This document shows positions 1-5,786 of a DNA stretch of 9,719 bases, piece after piece. A program made the position numbers and the translations under genes. Source of the DNA: Lentisphaerota bacterium (GTDB lineage: Bacteria > Verrucomicrobiota > Kiritimatiellia > JAAZAB01). Each line of letters begins with the position of its first letter. Positions within the stretch are counted from its first letter, which is position 1. Under the pieces are notes generated by a model. That model had not been told where the DNA came from. It saw only the letters and a list, made by a program, of their open reading frames with translations, and made no database searches. The stretch lies in the NCBI GenBank assembly GCA_016182435.1, contig JACPGN010000182.1, forward strand, positions 1-9,719, written 5' to 3'.

Positions 1-617
1 CGTGATCTTCAGCGTCGCCAAACGAGTTGTCGGTGTGGTCCATAAAACAGGCGACTTCAGGCTGCCCCTCGCCGAATAGCCACAGGGCCTGGTCCAGCGG
101 ATGCGGTCCGGTATTGGCCAGGCTGCCGCCATTATGGCTTTTTAGAGTCTGCCAATCCCAGCGCCGGCTGAACCCGTTAAACGCGATCGAAATCTGAACG
201 ATGCGGCCCAGCACGCCGGACTGAATTACTTTCTGCAATTGCAGGAAGTAAGGAGCGAAGCGCGACTGCTGGAAAATGGCCAACACTTTTCGGGATTTCC
301 TGGCGGCGGCAATTAACTGGTTCACTTCCTTGACTGTTGCGGCCAGCGGCTTTTCGCAAAGGACGTTATAGCCGGCTTTGAGAAATTTCAGGCTGATCGG
401 CGCGTGCAGGTCGCTGTAGGTTGCGTTGACAATGAGGTCCAGGTCGCGGCGCTGGAGAAGCGCATGGTAGTCGCGGTACACGGCGCAGTTATATTCCTGC
501 TCGGCCCGGCGCCGGCGCTCTTCCTGGAGGTCCACGGCCGCCCTGATTTGAAAGCGCGGATCGGTTTTAAGATACGCTGCGTCCCTGCCCGATAATTGCC
601 ACCCGGATTTTTTTCAT
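1..617 (-). pseudogene. Gfo/Idh/MocA-family oxidoreductase, N-terminal part, frame broken near codon 14
   Basis: Read from the ATG at 617-615, the protein begins MKKIRVAIIGQGRS and hits a stop at 569-567. In the next frame, from base 574 on, translation runs open to the window edge. It reads AYLKTDPRF near the start, then VLCEKPLAATV (the EKP motif of the family), FQQSRFAPYF and GPHPLDQALWLFG. These are hallmarks of NAD(P)-dependent sugar or inositol dehydrogenase-like enzymes: a Rossmann domain followed by the start of the alpha/beta C-terminal domain. As I recall the family, GQGRS is followed by GRDIHG and then AYL, so about 20 bases seem to be missing at base 575. The loss removes the last glycine of the dinucleotide-binding loop and shifts the frame. 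Upstream GGGAG at 631-627 could serve as the RBS. It is either a real pseudogene or a sequencing/assembly deletion. The 3' part lies outside the window. Substrate cannot be told. Confidence 0.85.
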
Positions 618-681
618 TTGTGCTGATGTCTCCCAAGCTGGGTTGTTATAGAGAACGTCATAAATAACACAGAGGTAAAAT

Positions 682-769
682 GGCGCGACGCGAGGTCGCG
701 CCCTACGTAGGGCCTCAGCTTGCCTGCCCGCAGTGGCTGCGCCACAGGCGCTGCAGGCGGGCTGAGGCC
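682..769. repeat. Compound palindromic repeat (three nested hairpins)
   Basis: Three structures lie side by side. GGCGCGAC (682-689) pairs perfectly with GTCGCGCC (695-702) across a 5-base loop. CCTACGTAGG (702-711) is a perfect palindrome. GGCCTCAGC (711-719) pairs with GCTGAGGCC (761-769), enclosing GCCTGC/GCAGGC (722-727/753-758) and an inner GTGGC/GCCAC hairpin (733-737/741-745). The core GCCCGCA...TGCAGGCGGGC recurs at 7101-7134, so this is a dispersed repeat family and not a one-off terminator. No T-run follows on either side. Confidence 0.75.
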
Positions 770-919
770 ATTGGGATTGCCGACCCATTACCTGTATCAT
801 TTGCGTCAGGCGCTGAGTAATGAAGCATGGAGCTCCGCCGGCTGCAAGTGGAAAAAAATACTGCGAAAAAAACCACCACGGGTAAGGCAGCTCAATTAGC
901 TTGTGGAAGACGATTATCT

Positions 920-950
920 CAGGTGGTATTCCGCGGCGGAATGCCACCTG
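920..950. repeat. Long perfect-stem hairpin
   Basis: CAGGTGGTATTCC (920-932) pairs with GGAATGCCACCTG (938-950) across 5 bases, with a single T:G wobble. No U-tract follows, so a simple intrinsic terminator is unlikely. It probably belongs to the palindromic repeats of this genome and sits about 110 bases upstream of the sigma-54 promoter. Confidence 0.65.
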
Positions 951-1005
951 AATAGTTACTATATCACATTCTAAATAATGACCGGTTTTTTGGGCGGCTT
1001 GCGGG

Positions 1006-1027
1006 CCTAAGTGCTTGTTTTCTTAGG
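1006..1027. promoter_or_regulatory. Dyad upstream of sigma-54 promoter, possible activator site
   Basis: CCTAAG (1006-1011) and CTTAGG (1022-1027) form a perfect 6-base dyad with 10 bases between. It lies about 32 bases upstream of the -24 element. Sigma-54 promoters need an enhancer-binding activator that usually recognises dyads upstream, normally somewhat further away. Assignment as such a site is inference. Confidence 0.3.
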
Positions 1028-1058
1028 AAAAATCCACATCGCCAAAGTTCAAAGCGCC

Positions 1059-1074
1059 TGGCATATAACTTGCT
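1059..1074 (+). promoter_or_regulatory. Sigma-54 (RpoN) promoter of pseudopilin operon A
   Basis: TGGCATATAACTTGCT fits every position of the -24/-12 consensus TGGCAYRNNNNTTGCW, with the invariant GG (1060-1061) and GC (1072-1073) correctly spaced. Transcription would start near 1085, about 53 bases before the first ATG. This implies that operon A needs RpoN and an AAA+ enhancer-binding activator. Neither is encoded in the window. Confidence 0.75.
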
Positions 1075-1077
1075 CAC

Positions 1078-1096
1078 TTTAAGTGGGATACTTAAA
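1078..1096 (+). promoter_or_regulatory. Perfect dyad at predicted transcription start of operon A
   Basis: TTTAAGT (1078-1084), GGGAT, ACTTAAA (1090-1096) is a perfect 7-base inverted repeat whose spacer coincides with the predicted sigma-54 start. It could be an operator, or a 5' hairpin in the transcript if initiation is slightly upstream. Function is unknown. Confidence 0.35.
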
Positions 1097-1137
1097 CGGC
1101 CGTTGCTATCAAATGCTTTGCGTAACTAGGTGAAGCA

Positions 1138-1542
1138 ATGACTAACCACGAGCAAGGCGGAGAAATGAATGCGCGCGCCTTCACCCTGGTGGAGGTGGTG
1201 ATTGCCATCGTGTTGTTAGTCATGGCCCTGAGCCTGTTCGTGGGAAGTTTTGTCGGCGCCAAACGCTCGGCGGTGATTGCCGATAACCGTCTGGAGGCCG
1301 TTCATAATGCGCGCGCCGTGCTGGAAAATACATTAGGCTATGCCTATGGCACGGCTCAGTTGAGCAATGGCTTGCATGGCACGAGTATATCCGGCCTGAC
1401 CTATTACGTCGTTACGGTTACGCAGGCGCCGAACATCGTCGTCAAAAATATTTACGTGACTAATCGTTGGGTTAATCCCGCCAGCGGAGCTACCTCAACG
1501 GTCAGCCTGGCGGGCTCAATGAGTTCCGAGTTGCACCCATGA
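1138..1542 (+). CDS. PilV/GspI-like minor pseudopilin (operon A, gene 1)
   Basis: This predicted 134-residue protein is a type II/IV pseudopilin. A short leader ends in Ala14, followed by the processed N-terminus FTLVEVVIAIVLLVMALSLF. Glu19 is the conserved Glu+5 and the following 20 or so residues are the hydrophobic helix that anchors the precursor in the inner membrane and packs in the filament. Ala instead of Gly at -1 is tolerated by prepilin peptidases. The body is short, consistent with GspI/PilV, and shares AK.S......NRL.A..NAR and a W.NP motif with the protein at 5353-5775. The start at 1138 has AGGTG 5 bases upstream. Met10 (1165) is an alternative that leaves the basic leader MNARA, more typical of prepilins. 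The stop overlaps the next start (ATGA). It is first in an operon behind the sigma-54 promoter. Assignment to I/V rather than another minor class rests on size and order. Confidence 0.85.
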   Translation: MTNHEQGGEMNARAFTLVEVVIAIVLLVMALSLFVGSFVGAKRSAVIADNRLEAVHNARAVLENTLGYAYGTAQLSNGLHGTSISGLTYYVVTVTQAPNIVVKNIYVTNRWVNPASGATSTVSLAGSMSSELHP

Positions 1543-2129
1543 AAGCAGATGTCCAGAAATTTGGTTTTTCGCTGGTCGAGTTGATGATCGCGGTCAGCTT
1601 ATTCGGCTTAGCCATGGGCGGAGCGGTAAGCGTCTACATCATGTGCCAGAAGCTGTGGCGTCCGATCACGTTGAGCATGGCGGCTAATCGTGAGGCCAGC
1701 CTGGGGTTGAACCGGCTGGTTTATGGCGTGGGAACTAACAGCGGACTGCGCACTGCCGCCAGCATCAGCATCAATAGCAATATGAATGGAATCTGGTCGG
1801 GAAGTTACTATCCACCCGACCCGGGCGACGAGCGTCACTTCCTCAATCCGGGTCTGGACGATGGCAGTTGGCGCATTACCTGTTCCAATGCCTATGATGG
1901 TCAGAAATGGATTGATTACAACTCAGCGGCCAGCAATATCGTTTTGTGGGTTGATCCGCCACCTTCCGCCGTCAATCGCCGGACCCGCCAGTTGATCGCC
2001 AATTATGTGTCCGAAGCCGTCGTTTCTAACGGTGCCTTGGGGGTCAGCATTCAACTGACTATCGTCCGGCGCGGCAACGGCGATAGCTTGACGAACCGGA
2101 GCAGCACTTATATCAAGAGACGCAATTAG
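1539..2129 (+). CDS. PilW/GspJ-like minor pseudopilin (operon A, gene 2)
   Basis: This 196-residue protein has a class III prepilin signal: leader MKADVQKFG, cleavage after Gly9, then FSLVELMIAVSLFGLAMGG with Glu14 as Glu+5. A VYIMCQKLWR stretch at the end of the helix and the body motifs DGSWR, SNAYDGQKWIDY and ANYV are shared with the protein at 4514-5155, so the two are paralogues. Size and domain plan fit GspJ/PilW, the wider subunit near the tip of a pseudopilus. It starts inside the stop of the previous gene (ATGA), implying translational coupling and matched amounts of the two subunits. Family-level function is as a minor subunit of a secretion pseudopilus or type IV pilus. The particular machine is unknown because no ATPase, platform protein or secretin is nearby. 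Confidence 0.87.
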   Translation: MKADVQKFGFSLVELMIAVSLFGLAMGGAVSVYIMCQKLWRPITLSMAANREASLGLNRLVYGVGTNSGLRTAASISINSNMNGIWSGSYYPPDPGDERHFLNPGLDDGSWRITCSNAYDGQKWIDYNSAASNIVLWVDPPPSAVNRRTRQLIANYVSEAVVSNGALGVSIQLTIVRRGNGDSLTNRSSTYIKRRN

Positions 2130-2170
2130 TGCCTGAGAAATGAGTAACTGCTATGAAAAACAAGAATATT

Positions 2171-2198
2171 TCCGCCCTCGCGGATCCGCGCAGGCGGA
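2171..2198. repeat. GC-rich perfect palindrome in operon A spacer
   Basis: TCCGCC (2171-2176) and GGCGGA (2193-2198) enclose the 12-base palindrome CGCGGATCCGCG (2180-2191). The TCCGCC...GGCGGA theme recurs at 4126-4140 and 4336-4350, suggesting a small mobile palindrome. It lies inside the operon between the W-like and X-like genes and could form a strong mRNA hairpin. Confidence 0.6.
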
Positions 2199-2289
2199 AC
2201 CACGGATGACACGGATAGCACTGATATGGAATGTCTTAGCAGGGTCATTCTTACTCCCTGTATCCGTGAAATCCGTGTAATCAGTGGTT
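2198..2289. repeat. ATCCGTG/CACGGAT inverted-repeat element (copy A)
   Basis: The left arm at 2198-2216 (AACCACGGATGACACGGAT) matches the reverse complement of the right arm at 2271-2289 (ATCCGTGTAATCAGTGGTT) at 17 of 19 positions. Each arm carries short direct repeats of the CACGGAT unit, and another ATCCGTG sits at 2262-2268. Similar ATCCGTG/ATCAGTG repeats occur between genes of many environmental bacteria. A related element occupies the equivalent spacer in operon B (5262-5308), both flanked on the left by AAAACAAGAAT and on the right by TTGGGTTGCGGG. The spacer was therefore duplicated with the genes. Confidence 0.7.
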
Positions 2290-2334
2290 AATTCCTTGGG
2301 TTGCGGGTGTAGCCCGCTTTGGTAAAGGTGAGCC

Positions 2335-3591
2335 GTGAAAACCAGTCATAATTCCGGGGTGGTTCTGATCAGCGTAGTTTGCTTTATAGCCATTACCGCC
2401 ATTCTGGCCGCGGGTCTGATAAGCGAAAGCAGCTCGCAGTTGAAGCTTGCCGACCGCCAAGTCCGCTTGGAGCAGGCCTTTTATGTGGCCGAAGGCGCCG
2501 CCGAGCGGGCCGTATCGTGCATCCGCAATACCGGAGGCAACCCACCGGGCAGCATTACGGGTTCCATCGGCGGCGGGACTTATGGGGCTTCGATCAATCA
2601 ATTCGATGGTGGCGGCGGACAGATCAGCTACACGATTGCGGCCACCGGCGAAGTCAAAGGCGTGAGGCGGAGCGTGACTCTGACTGGCGTGCGCCAGGAC
2701 ACCTGGGCCCGCTATGCCTTGTTGTATAGCACGGCGGCCGGCCCCATCTGGATTGTTGCGGGCGAGCGTTTCTCCGGCCCGGTTCACGCCAATACCCGTA
2801 TCTACCTGAGTGGCAATCCAGTCTTTGAGGCGCTGATCAGCACTACCGCTACTAACTGGGGTCCCGGCAGCAATACTAATCTGGTCACGTTTATGCAGAG
2901 CTGGGCATTCGGTGCGGCATCGCAAAGCCTGGCTTCCATCAGTTTCCCCGCTTTAAGAACCAATGCCAGCCTGGTCGTCACCGGCGTAACCAGCATAACC
3001 ATTTCGGGAACTAACCTGTTTATTTCTAATGGCCGACAGGGGTGGAGCAATTTTAACTATGCCGCCAGTAATACCAATCTGCTGACTTCGGGGACGGGAC
3101 TCATTTACGTGGTCAGCGCCGGGACGGGCACCAACATCGGCACGGCCTCGGTCGGGGGAACAAACTTGGACGGGCGGCTGAGCATTGTGACCGATTTCGA
3201 GATCCAGATCACCAACCACATCACCTATGCCGTGCATCCCACCAATAATTCCGATGACGCCCTGGGATTGATTTCCCGGAACGACGTGGTCGTCATGACA
3301 AATGCCCCCAACAATCTTAATGTTTTTGCCCATATTATCGCAGCTTGTCCGACCAACTCATATTCGCACGGGTTCTATGTGCAAAACTATTCATCACGGC
3401 CCTTTTCCAGTAACCTCAATGTCTACGGTGGCATTGTCGAATACACCCGCGGCGCGGTGGGAACGGTTTTGCCAAGCGGGTACCTGAAACGCTACACTTA
3501 TGACACCCGTTTTGCCGATAATCCGCCGCCTTTCTATCCGGCGCTTACCAATCAATATACCTGGAGCGGTTGGCGGGACAAAACACCATGA
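2335..3591 (+). CDS. PilX/GspK-like pilus-tip protein with DUF4900-like body (operon A, gene 3)
   Basis: This predicted 418-residue exported protein starts at a GTG with AAGGTGA just upstream. The N-terminus MKTSHNSG then VVLISVVCFIAITAILAAG resembles PilX/GspK. Cleavage would follow Gly8, and position +5 is Ser instead of Glu, as expected for a subunit capping the tip. Next comes the PilX-type helix end QAFYVAEGAAERA (about residues 43-56). The body has an FSGPVHANTRIYLSGNPVF segment (about 145-165) and DALGLISRNDVVV (about 306-318), followed by a YGGIVEYTRGAVGT segment and a tail with YDTRFADNPPPFYP. I recognise this layout from DUF4900-type proteins that are often fused to PilX N-termini. 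The central part is rich in Thr, Asn and Ser, as in beta-solenoid surface proteins. Its stop overlaps the next start (ATGA). The role as tip subunit or adhesin is inferred. Confidence 0.8.
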   Translation: MKTSHNSGVVLISVVCFIAITAILAAGLISESSSQLKLADRQVRLEQAFYVAEGAAERAVSCIRNTGGNPPGSITGSIGGGTYGASINQFDGGGGQISYTIAATGEVKGVRRSVTLTGVRQDTWARYALLYSTAAGPIWIVAGERFSGPVHANTRIYLSGNPVFEALISTTATNWGPGSNTNLVTFMQSWAFGAASQSLASISFPALRTNASLVVTGVTSITISGTNLFISNGRQGWSNFNYAASNTNLLTSGTGLIYVVSAGTGTNIGTASVGGTNLDGRLSIVTDFEIQITNHITYAVHPTNNSDDALGLISRNDVVVMTNAPNNLNVFAHIIAACPTNSYSHGFYVQNYSSRPFSSNLNVYGGIVEYTRGAVGTVLPSGYLKRYTYDTRFADNPPPFYPALTNQYTWSGWRDKTP

Positions 3592-4004
3592 ACGTGAACA
3601 ACTCTTTTCCATTCGCGCTTTCGCCCATAACGCTGACGGCGGTGGTGGTTATTGCGCTGTTGTTGGTGTTCTCAGTCAGCTCCATTATCGTGGCCTGGCG
3701 GGGTTCTGAACAACCTGCCATGCCAAACAATACGACCGTTGTTCCTGACAGGCAAGCGCCGGCGCCGGTGGTGGCGGCGCCGATTGTATCAGCGCCGGAG
3801 GCAGCGGCGCCCGAGGGCAGTCAAACCAGTCCGGCGAAGCCGGATTCCCGGGAAGACTTTGAAACTATCTGGCAAAGGGAAGAAGCACAACGAGAGACCA
3901 TACGCACGCTCAGGAAAGAAGCCCGGGACAATCCCGATGCCGAGAATACTCCCACCGAAGAAGAGATCAGGAAAATGGAAAAGTCCGGCGCCCTGCTGCT
4001 GTAG
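3588..4004 (+). CDS. Small single-pass membrane protein of unknown function (operon A, gene 4)
   Basis: I do not recognise this protein. From the ATG at 3588, which overlaps the previous stop (ATGA), it has 138 residues. There is a short polar N-terminus, one hydrophobic segment at about residues 14-36 (ITLTAVVVIALLLVFSVSSI) ending in WRG, and a Pro/Ala-rich linker at about 42-75. A highly charged helix-prone tail at about 83-130 contains QREEAQRETIRTLRKEARD and TPTEEEIRKMEKSG. The plan (anchor, flexible linker, charged tail) suggests an inner-membrane protein reaching into the periplasm. It shows no prepilin signature and has no counterpart in operon B. Tight coupling to the tip-like protein suggests a helper or chaperone for it, which is inference. 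A TTG start at 3570 is possible but less likely than the overlapping ATG. Confidence 0.75.
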   Translation: MNVNNSFPFALSPITLTAVVVIALLLVFSVSSIIVAWRGSEQPAMPNNTTVVPDRQAPAPVVAAPIVSAPEAAAPEGSQTSPAKPDSREDFETIWQREEAQRETIRTLRKEARDNPDAENTPTEEEIRKMEKSGALLL

Positions 4005-4049
4005 GCCTCCGCTAGTCAAACCCTCCTCATTTCTTCCCGTGTTTGTAGC

Positions 4050-4073
4050 CGCGCCACTTGAGGGGCGCGTTTT
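4050..4073 (+). terminator. Candidate intrinsic terminator of operon A
   Basis: CGCGCC (4050-4055) pairs with GGCGCG (4064-4069) around an 8-base loop, and TTTT follows directly. It lies 46 bases after the last operon A stop codon. The T-run is short, and similar GC hairpins are scattered as repeats in this window, so the call is tentative. Confidence 0.45.
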
Positions 4074-4120
4074 CCGGGGCGTCGGCCTAACGTCCTGTAG
4101 TCCTGTTTTTCCGACATATA

Positions 4121-4174
4121 GGCGGATCCGCCTTCGGTGGACTGGGAACGTCGGCCTCCCGGCTCCGCCGGAGC
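4121..4174. repeat. Cluster of small GC-rich palindromes
   Basis: GGCGGATCCGCC (4121-4132) is a perfect palindrome. Its right half continues as TCCGCC-TTC-GGTGGA (4127-4141), a hairpin like the one at 4336-4350. GCTCC (4162-4166) and GGAGC (4170-4174) form another stem. A GTCGGCCT word occurs before and after this cluster (4081 and 4150). No coding potential is seen. Confidence 0.5.
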
Positions 4175-4260
4175 GCTACGCCGAGGCGAGTCGTCCGACG
4201 GCTACAGAAATAGTTGGCGCTCCTGCTGCCTAATTCAATGTATAGGAATTTCAATCCTGC

Positions 4261-4372
4261 GCCCTCTCCCTGGGGAGAGGGCGGGGGTGAGGGGAGGTCA
4301 CGACGGAAGCCCCTCACCCTTCATGCCATAGCAGATCCGCCCAAGGCGGAAACCCTCTCCCGAGGGAGAGGG
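4261..4372. repeat. Large CCCTCTCC/GGAGAGGG inverted-repeat element
   Basis: Three nested pairings are seen: GCCCTCTCC (4261-4269) with GGAGAGGGC (4274-4282); GGGTGAGGGG (4285-4294) with CCCCTCACCC (4310-4319); CCCTCTCCC (4353-4361) with GGGAGAGGG (4364-4372). The first and last hairpins can also pair with each other. This word set is a familiar dispersed intergenic repeat in many bacteria. A 15-base hairpin, TCCGCC-CAA-GGCGGA (4336-4350), sits inside the element where related copies normally run directly from CTCACCC to CCCTCTCC. Confidence 0.75.
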
Positions 4373-4452
4373 AATAACAGTCGCCCTGTTTCGGGGCCTG
4401 ATTCATGCCTTGGTCGCCCCCCTCGGCTTGAATTCAAAGCGCGTGCCCGGTT

Positions 4453-4468
4453 TGGCACGCAAACTGCT
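4453..4468 (+). promoter_or_regulatory. Sigma-54 type promoter of pseudopilin operon B
   Basis: TGGCACGCAAACTGCT matches TGGCACGNNNNTTGCW with a single mismatch (C for T at 4464). The GG (4454-4455) and GC (4466-4467) are intact at the right spacing. The -24 half overlaps a dyad, CGTGCC (4442-4447) and GGCACG (4454-4459). TTCAAAGCGC at 4433-4442 also precedes the operon A promoter. Start of transcription would be near 4479, about 35 bases before the ATG. Confidence 0.65.
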
Positions 4469-4513
4469 TATTACTCTATTTTGGCCTTGAATATTTAAGG
4501 GTAGGGAGCGATC

Positions 4514-5155
4514 ATGAACCCAATGGCAACACTACCAAGGAAGGCCGGAAGACCGAGTCCATGGGCGTTTTCACTGGTGGAAGTGATGATCGCGACGGCG
4601 CTCTTCGGCCTGGTAACGGCCGGCTCGGTTGGCGTCTACATCATGTGCCAGAAGTTGTGGCGCGCCACCTCGATGAGCACGGATGCGGCCCGGCTGGCCA
4701 GCTTGGCAATCGAACGCATGACCTACGGACTGGGCACCAATAACGGCCTGCGCTCCGCCGCCAGCGTTTCAATTGACACCAATGTGCACACATATTTTGT
4801 CTTTTCAAATTACTGGGATACGCCGGGCGGCTCGCCGCCGCCGGCTACCCACTGGGCTAATAATTTATCTCCAACCTGGAGTGATCGCGATGGCAGTTGG
4901 CGGATAATTTATTCCAATGCTTTCGATGGCGAGAAGTGGATTGATTACGTAAAAAAACAACGAAGTATCGTAATGTGGCCAGAAACCTGGCAGCCGGACA
5001 GACGGCAGTCAATTGCCAATTATGTCGTGGACGCGGAGGTGTTAACCAACTGGCAAGGGAGCGATGTCGCCGTGAGGGTGGTAGTGTGGAAAAAGGATGG
5101 AGAATTTATAGTCAGCAACGAGGCCAGCGCCTTAATCAAAATGCGGAATAAATGA
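4514..5155 (+). CDS. PilW/GspJ-like minor pseudopilin (operon B, gene 1)
   Basis: This 213-residue protein is a paralogue of the operon A protein at 1539-2129. It has a longer, basic leader (18 residues, ending PSPWA), cleavage after Ala18, then FSLVEVMIATALFGLVTAG with Glu23 as Glu+5. VGVYIMCQKLWR, GLGTNNGLRSAASVSID, DGSWRIIYSNAFDGEKWIDY and IANYVVDAEV are shared with or close to the operon A copy. The middle, about residues 93-120, differs in sequence and length and is the likely variable surface. The ATG at 4514 has GGGAGC 4 bases upstream, a good ribosome site. It is first in operon B, directly behind the sigma-54 type promoter. Membrane-anchored precursor and pseudopilus subunit by family. 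Nothing in the window identifies the substrate or machine. Confidence 0.87.
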   Translation: MNPMATLPRKAGRPSPWAFSLVEVMIATALFGLVTAGSVGVYIMCQKLWRATSMSTDAARLASLAIERMTYGLGTNNGLRSAASVSIDTNVHTYFVFSNYWDTPGGSPPPATHWANNLSPTWSDRDGSWRIIYSNAFDGEKWIDYVKKQRSIVMWPETWQPDRRQSIANYVVDAEVLTNWQGSDVAVRVVVWKKDGEFIVSNEASALIKMRNK

Positions 5156-5209
5156 AAGCATGATTAGTGACTGATATATGAACACCCGCTATAGAAAACA
5201 AGAATGTTA

Positions 5210-5308
5210 CCACGCGTGGCGCGTGGCAAGCCACGGACTTGTCCCGCGCTTCGCGGGATGGCACGGATAACACTGATTGTATCCGTGTAATCAGTGTAAT
5301 CAGTGGTT
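5210..5308. repeat. Palindromes plus ATCCGTG/ATCAGTG repeat element (copy B)
   Basis: Hairpins follow one another: CCACGCGTGG (5210-5219), CGTGGC-AA-GCCACG (5222-5235) and TCCCGCG-CTT-CGCGGGA (5242-5258). CACGGATAACACTGAT (5262-5277) then faces ATCCGTGTAATCAGTG and ATCAGTG units (5281-5305). This corresponds to the operon A spacer element at 2198-2289, but the inserted palindrome differs (at 2171-2198 in A). The stem GGGC-AAA-GCCC just before the 5353 gene matches GCGGG-TGTAG-CCCGC before the 2335 gene. Confidence 0.65.
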
Positions 5309-5352
5309 GATTTTGGGTTGCGGGCAAAGCCCACGTTGGCGGAGGGTGGCTT

Positions 5353-5775
5353 ATGAAAACAACTGATCCGGAAAAAAGAACTGCGCCAGTAACCAGCGGC
5401 CCGTCCGGGTTAACTCTGGTTGAAGTGGTTATTGGTGTGGGGATTTTATTGATCTCGATGGGGGCGCTCTTGTGGGCCTTTATCGGGGCCAAGCAGAGCT
5501 CTACCATGGCGCGCAACCGCTTGTCGGCCATGGAAAATGCCCGTAACGAACTGGAGATGTTGCGGACCCAACCCTATACGAATGTGGTCAATTTCGGGCC
5601 CGTAGCCATAACCAATGCGATCTTCACGGGCTTGAACGGGCAGAAGCAACGCACGGTCATTACCAATACCGATAACGGCTATAAGGAAGTGGTAATAACC
5701 ATAACCTGGCTAAATCCCGGCATGCCCACGCTGAGTGTGCTGAGTAACAACACCATCTTTTTCAACCCGGATTAG
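5353..5775 (+). CDS. PilV/GspI-like minor pseudopilin (operon B, gene 2)
   Basis: This 140-residue protein is a prepilin-type subunit. The leader of 19 residues ends PVTSGPSG, cleavage follows Gly19, and the mature start is LTLVEVVIGVGILLISMGALLW with Glu24 as Glu+5. It matches the operon A protein at 1138-1542 around FIGAKQSSTMARNRLSAMENAR and in the C-terminal W.NP motif, and has the compact size of GspI/PilV. GGAGG lies 7 bases before the ATG, a strong ribosome site. It sits 197 bases after the W-like gene, across a repeat-filled spacer, and 11 bases before the PilX-like gene. The order W-V-X is the reverse for the first two genes compared with operon A. It presumably pairs with the W and X subunits in a tip complex, by analogy with GspI-J-K. 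Confidence 0.85.
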   Translation: MKTTDPEKRTAPVTSGPSGLTLVEVVIGVGILLISMGALLWAFIGAKQSSTMARNRLSAMENARNELEMLRTQPYTNVVNFGPVAITNAIFTGLNGQKQRTVITNTDNGYKEVVITITWLNPGMPTLSVLSNNTIFFNPD

Positions 5776-5786
5776 GACCAGGCATC

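Larger units (their letters stand above)
618..1137. other. Intergenic spacer between divergent genes, with palindromes and a sigma-54 promoter
   Basis: No convincing gene is seen in these 520 bases. The left part (682-769) holds GC-rich palindromes, 920-950 a long hairpin, and 1006-1096 the control region of pseudopilin operon A. No tRNA or other known RNA was recognised. A 126-codon minus-strand reading frame crossing 567-947 is only the broken oxidoreductase start extended upstream through the repeats. Confidence 0.7.
4005..4513. other. Intergenic spacer between pseudopilin operons A and B
   Basis: No gene is supported in these 509 bases. They contain a candidate terminator (4050-4073), small GC palindromes (4121-4174), a large inverted-repeat element (4261-4372) and the sigma-54 type promoter of operon B (4453-4468). 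Reading frames of 64-193 codons here are rich in Arg, Pro and Gly and follow the repeats, so they are not credible proteins. Confidence 0.7.

Noticed and set aside
567..947. 126-codon minus-strand reading frame starting at 947
   Set aside because: Its end is the broken N-terminus of the oxidoreductase and its upstream part runs through palindromic repeats; the protein part before MKKIRV has no recognisable features.
2281..2925. 214-codon minus-strand reading frame
   Set aside because: It is antisense to the strongly supported PilX/DUF4900-like gene and shows no recognisable motif.
3652..4233. 193-codon plus-strand reading frame
   Set aside because: It overlaps the membrane protein gene in another frame and extends through repeats; composition is Arg/Pro-rich as expected of a shadow frame.
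4214..4498. 94-codon plus-strand reading frame with PSPWGEGGGEGR
   Set aside because: The peptide is the translation of the CCCTCTCC/GGGTGAGG repeat, a common source of false genes, and it runs across the sigma-54 promoter.
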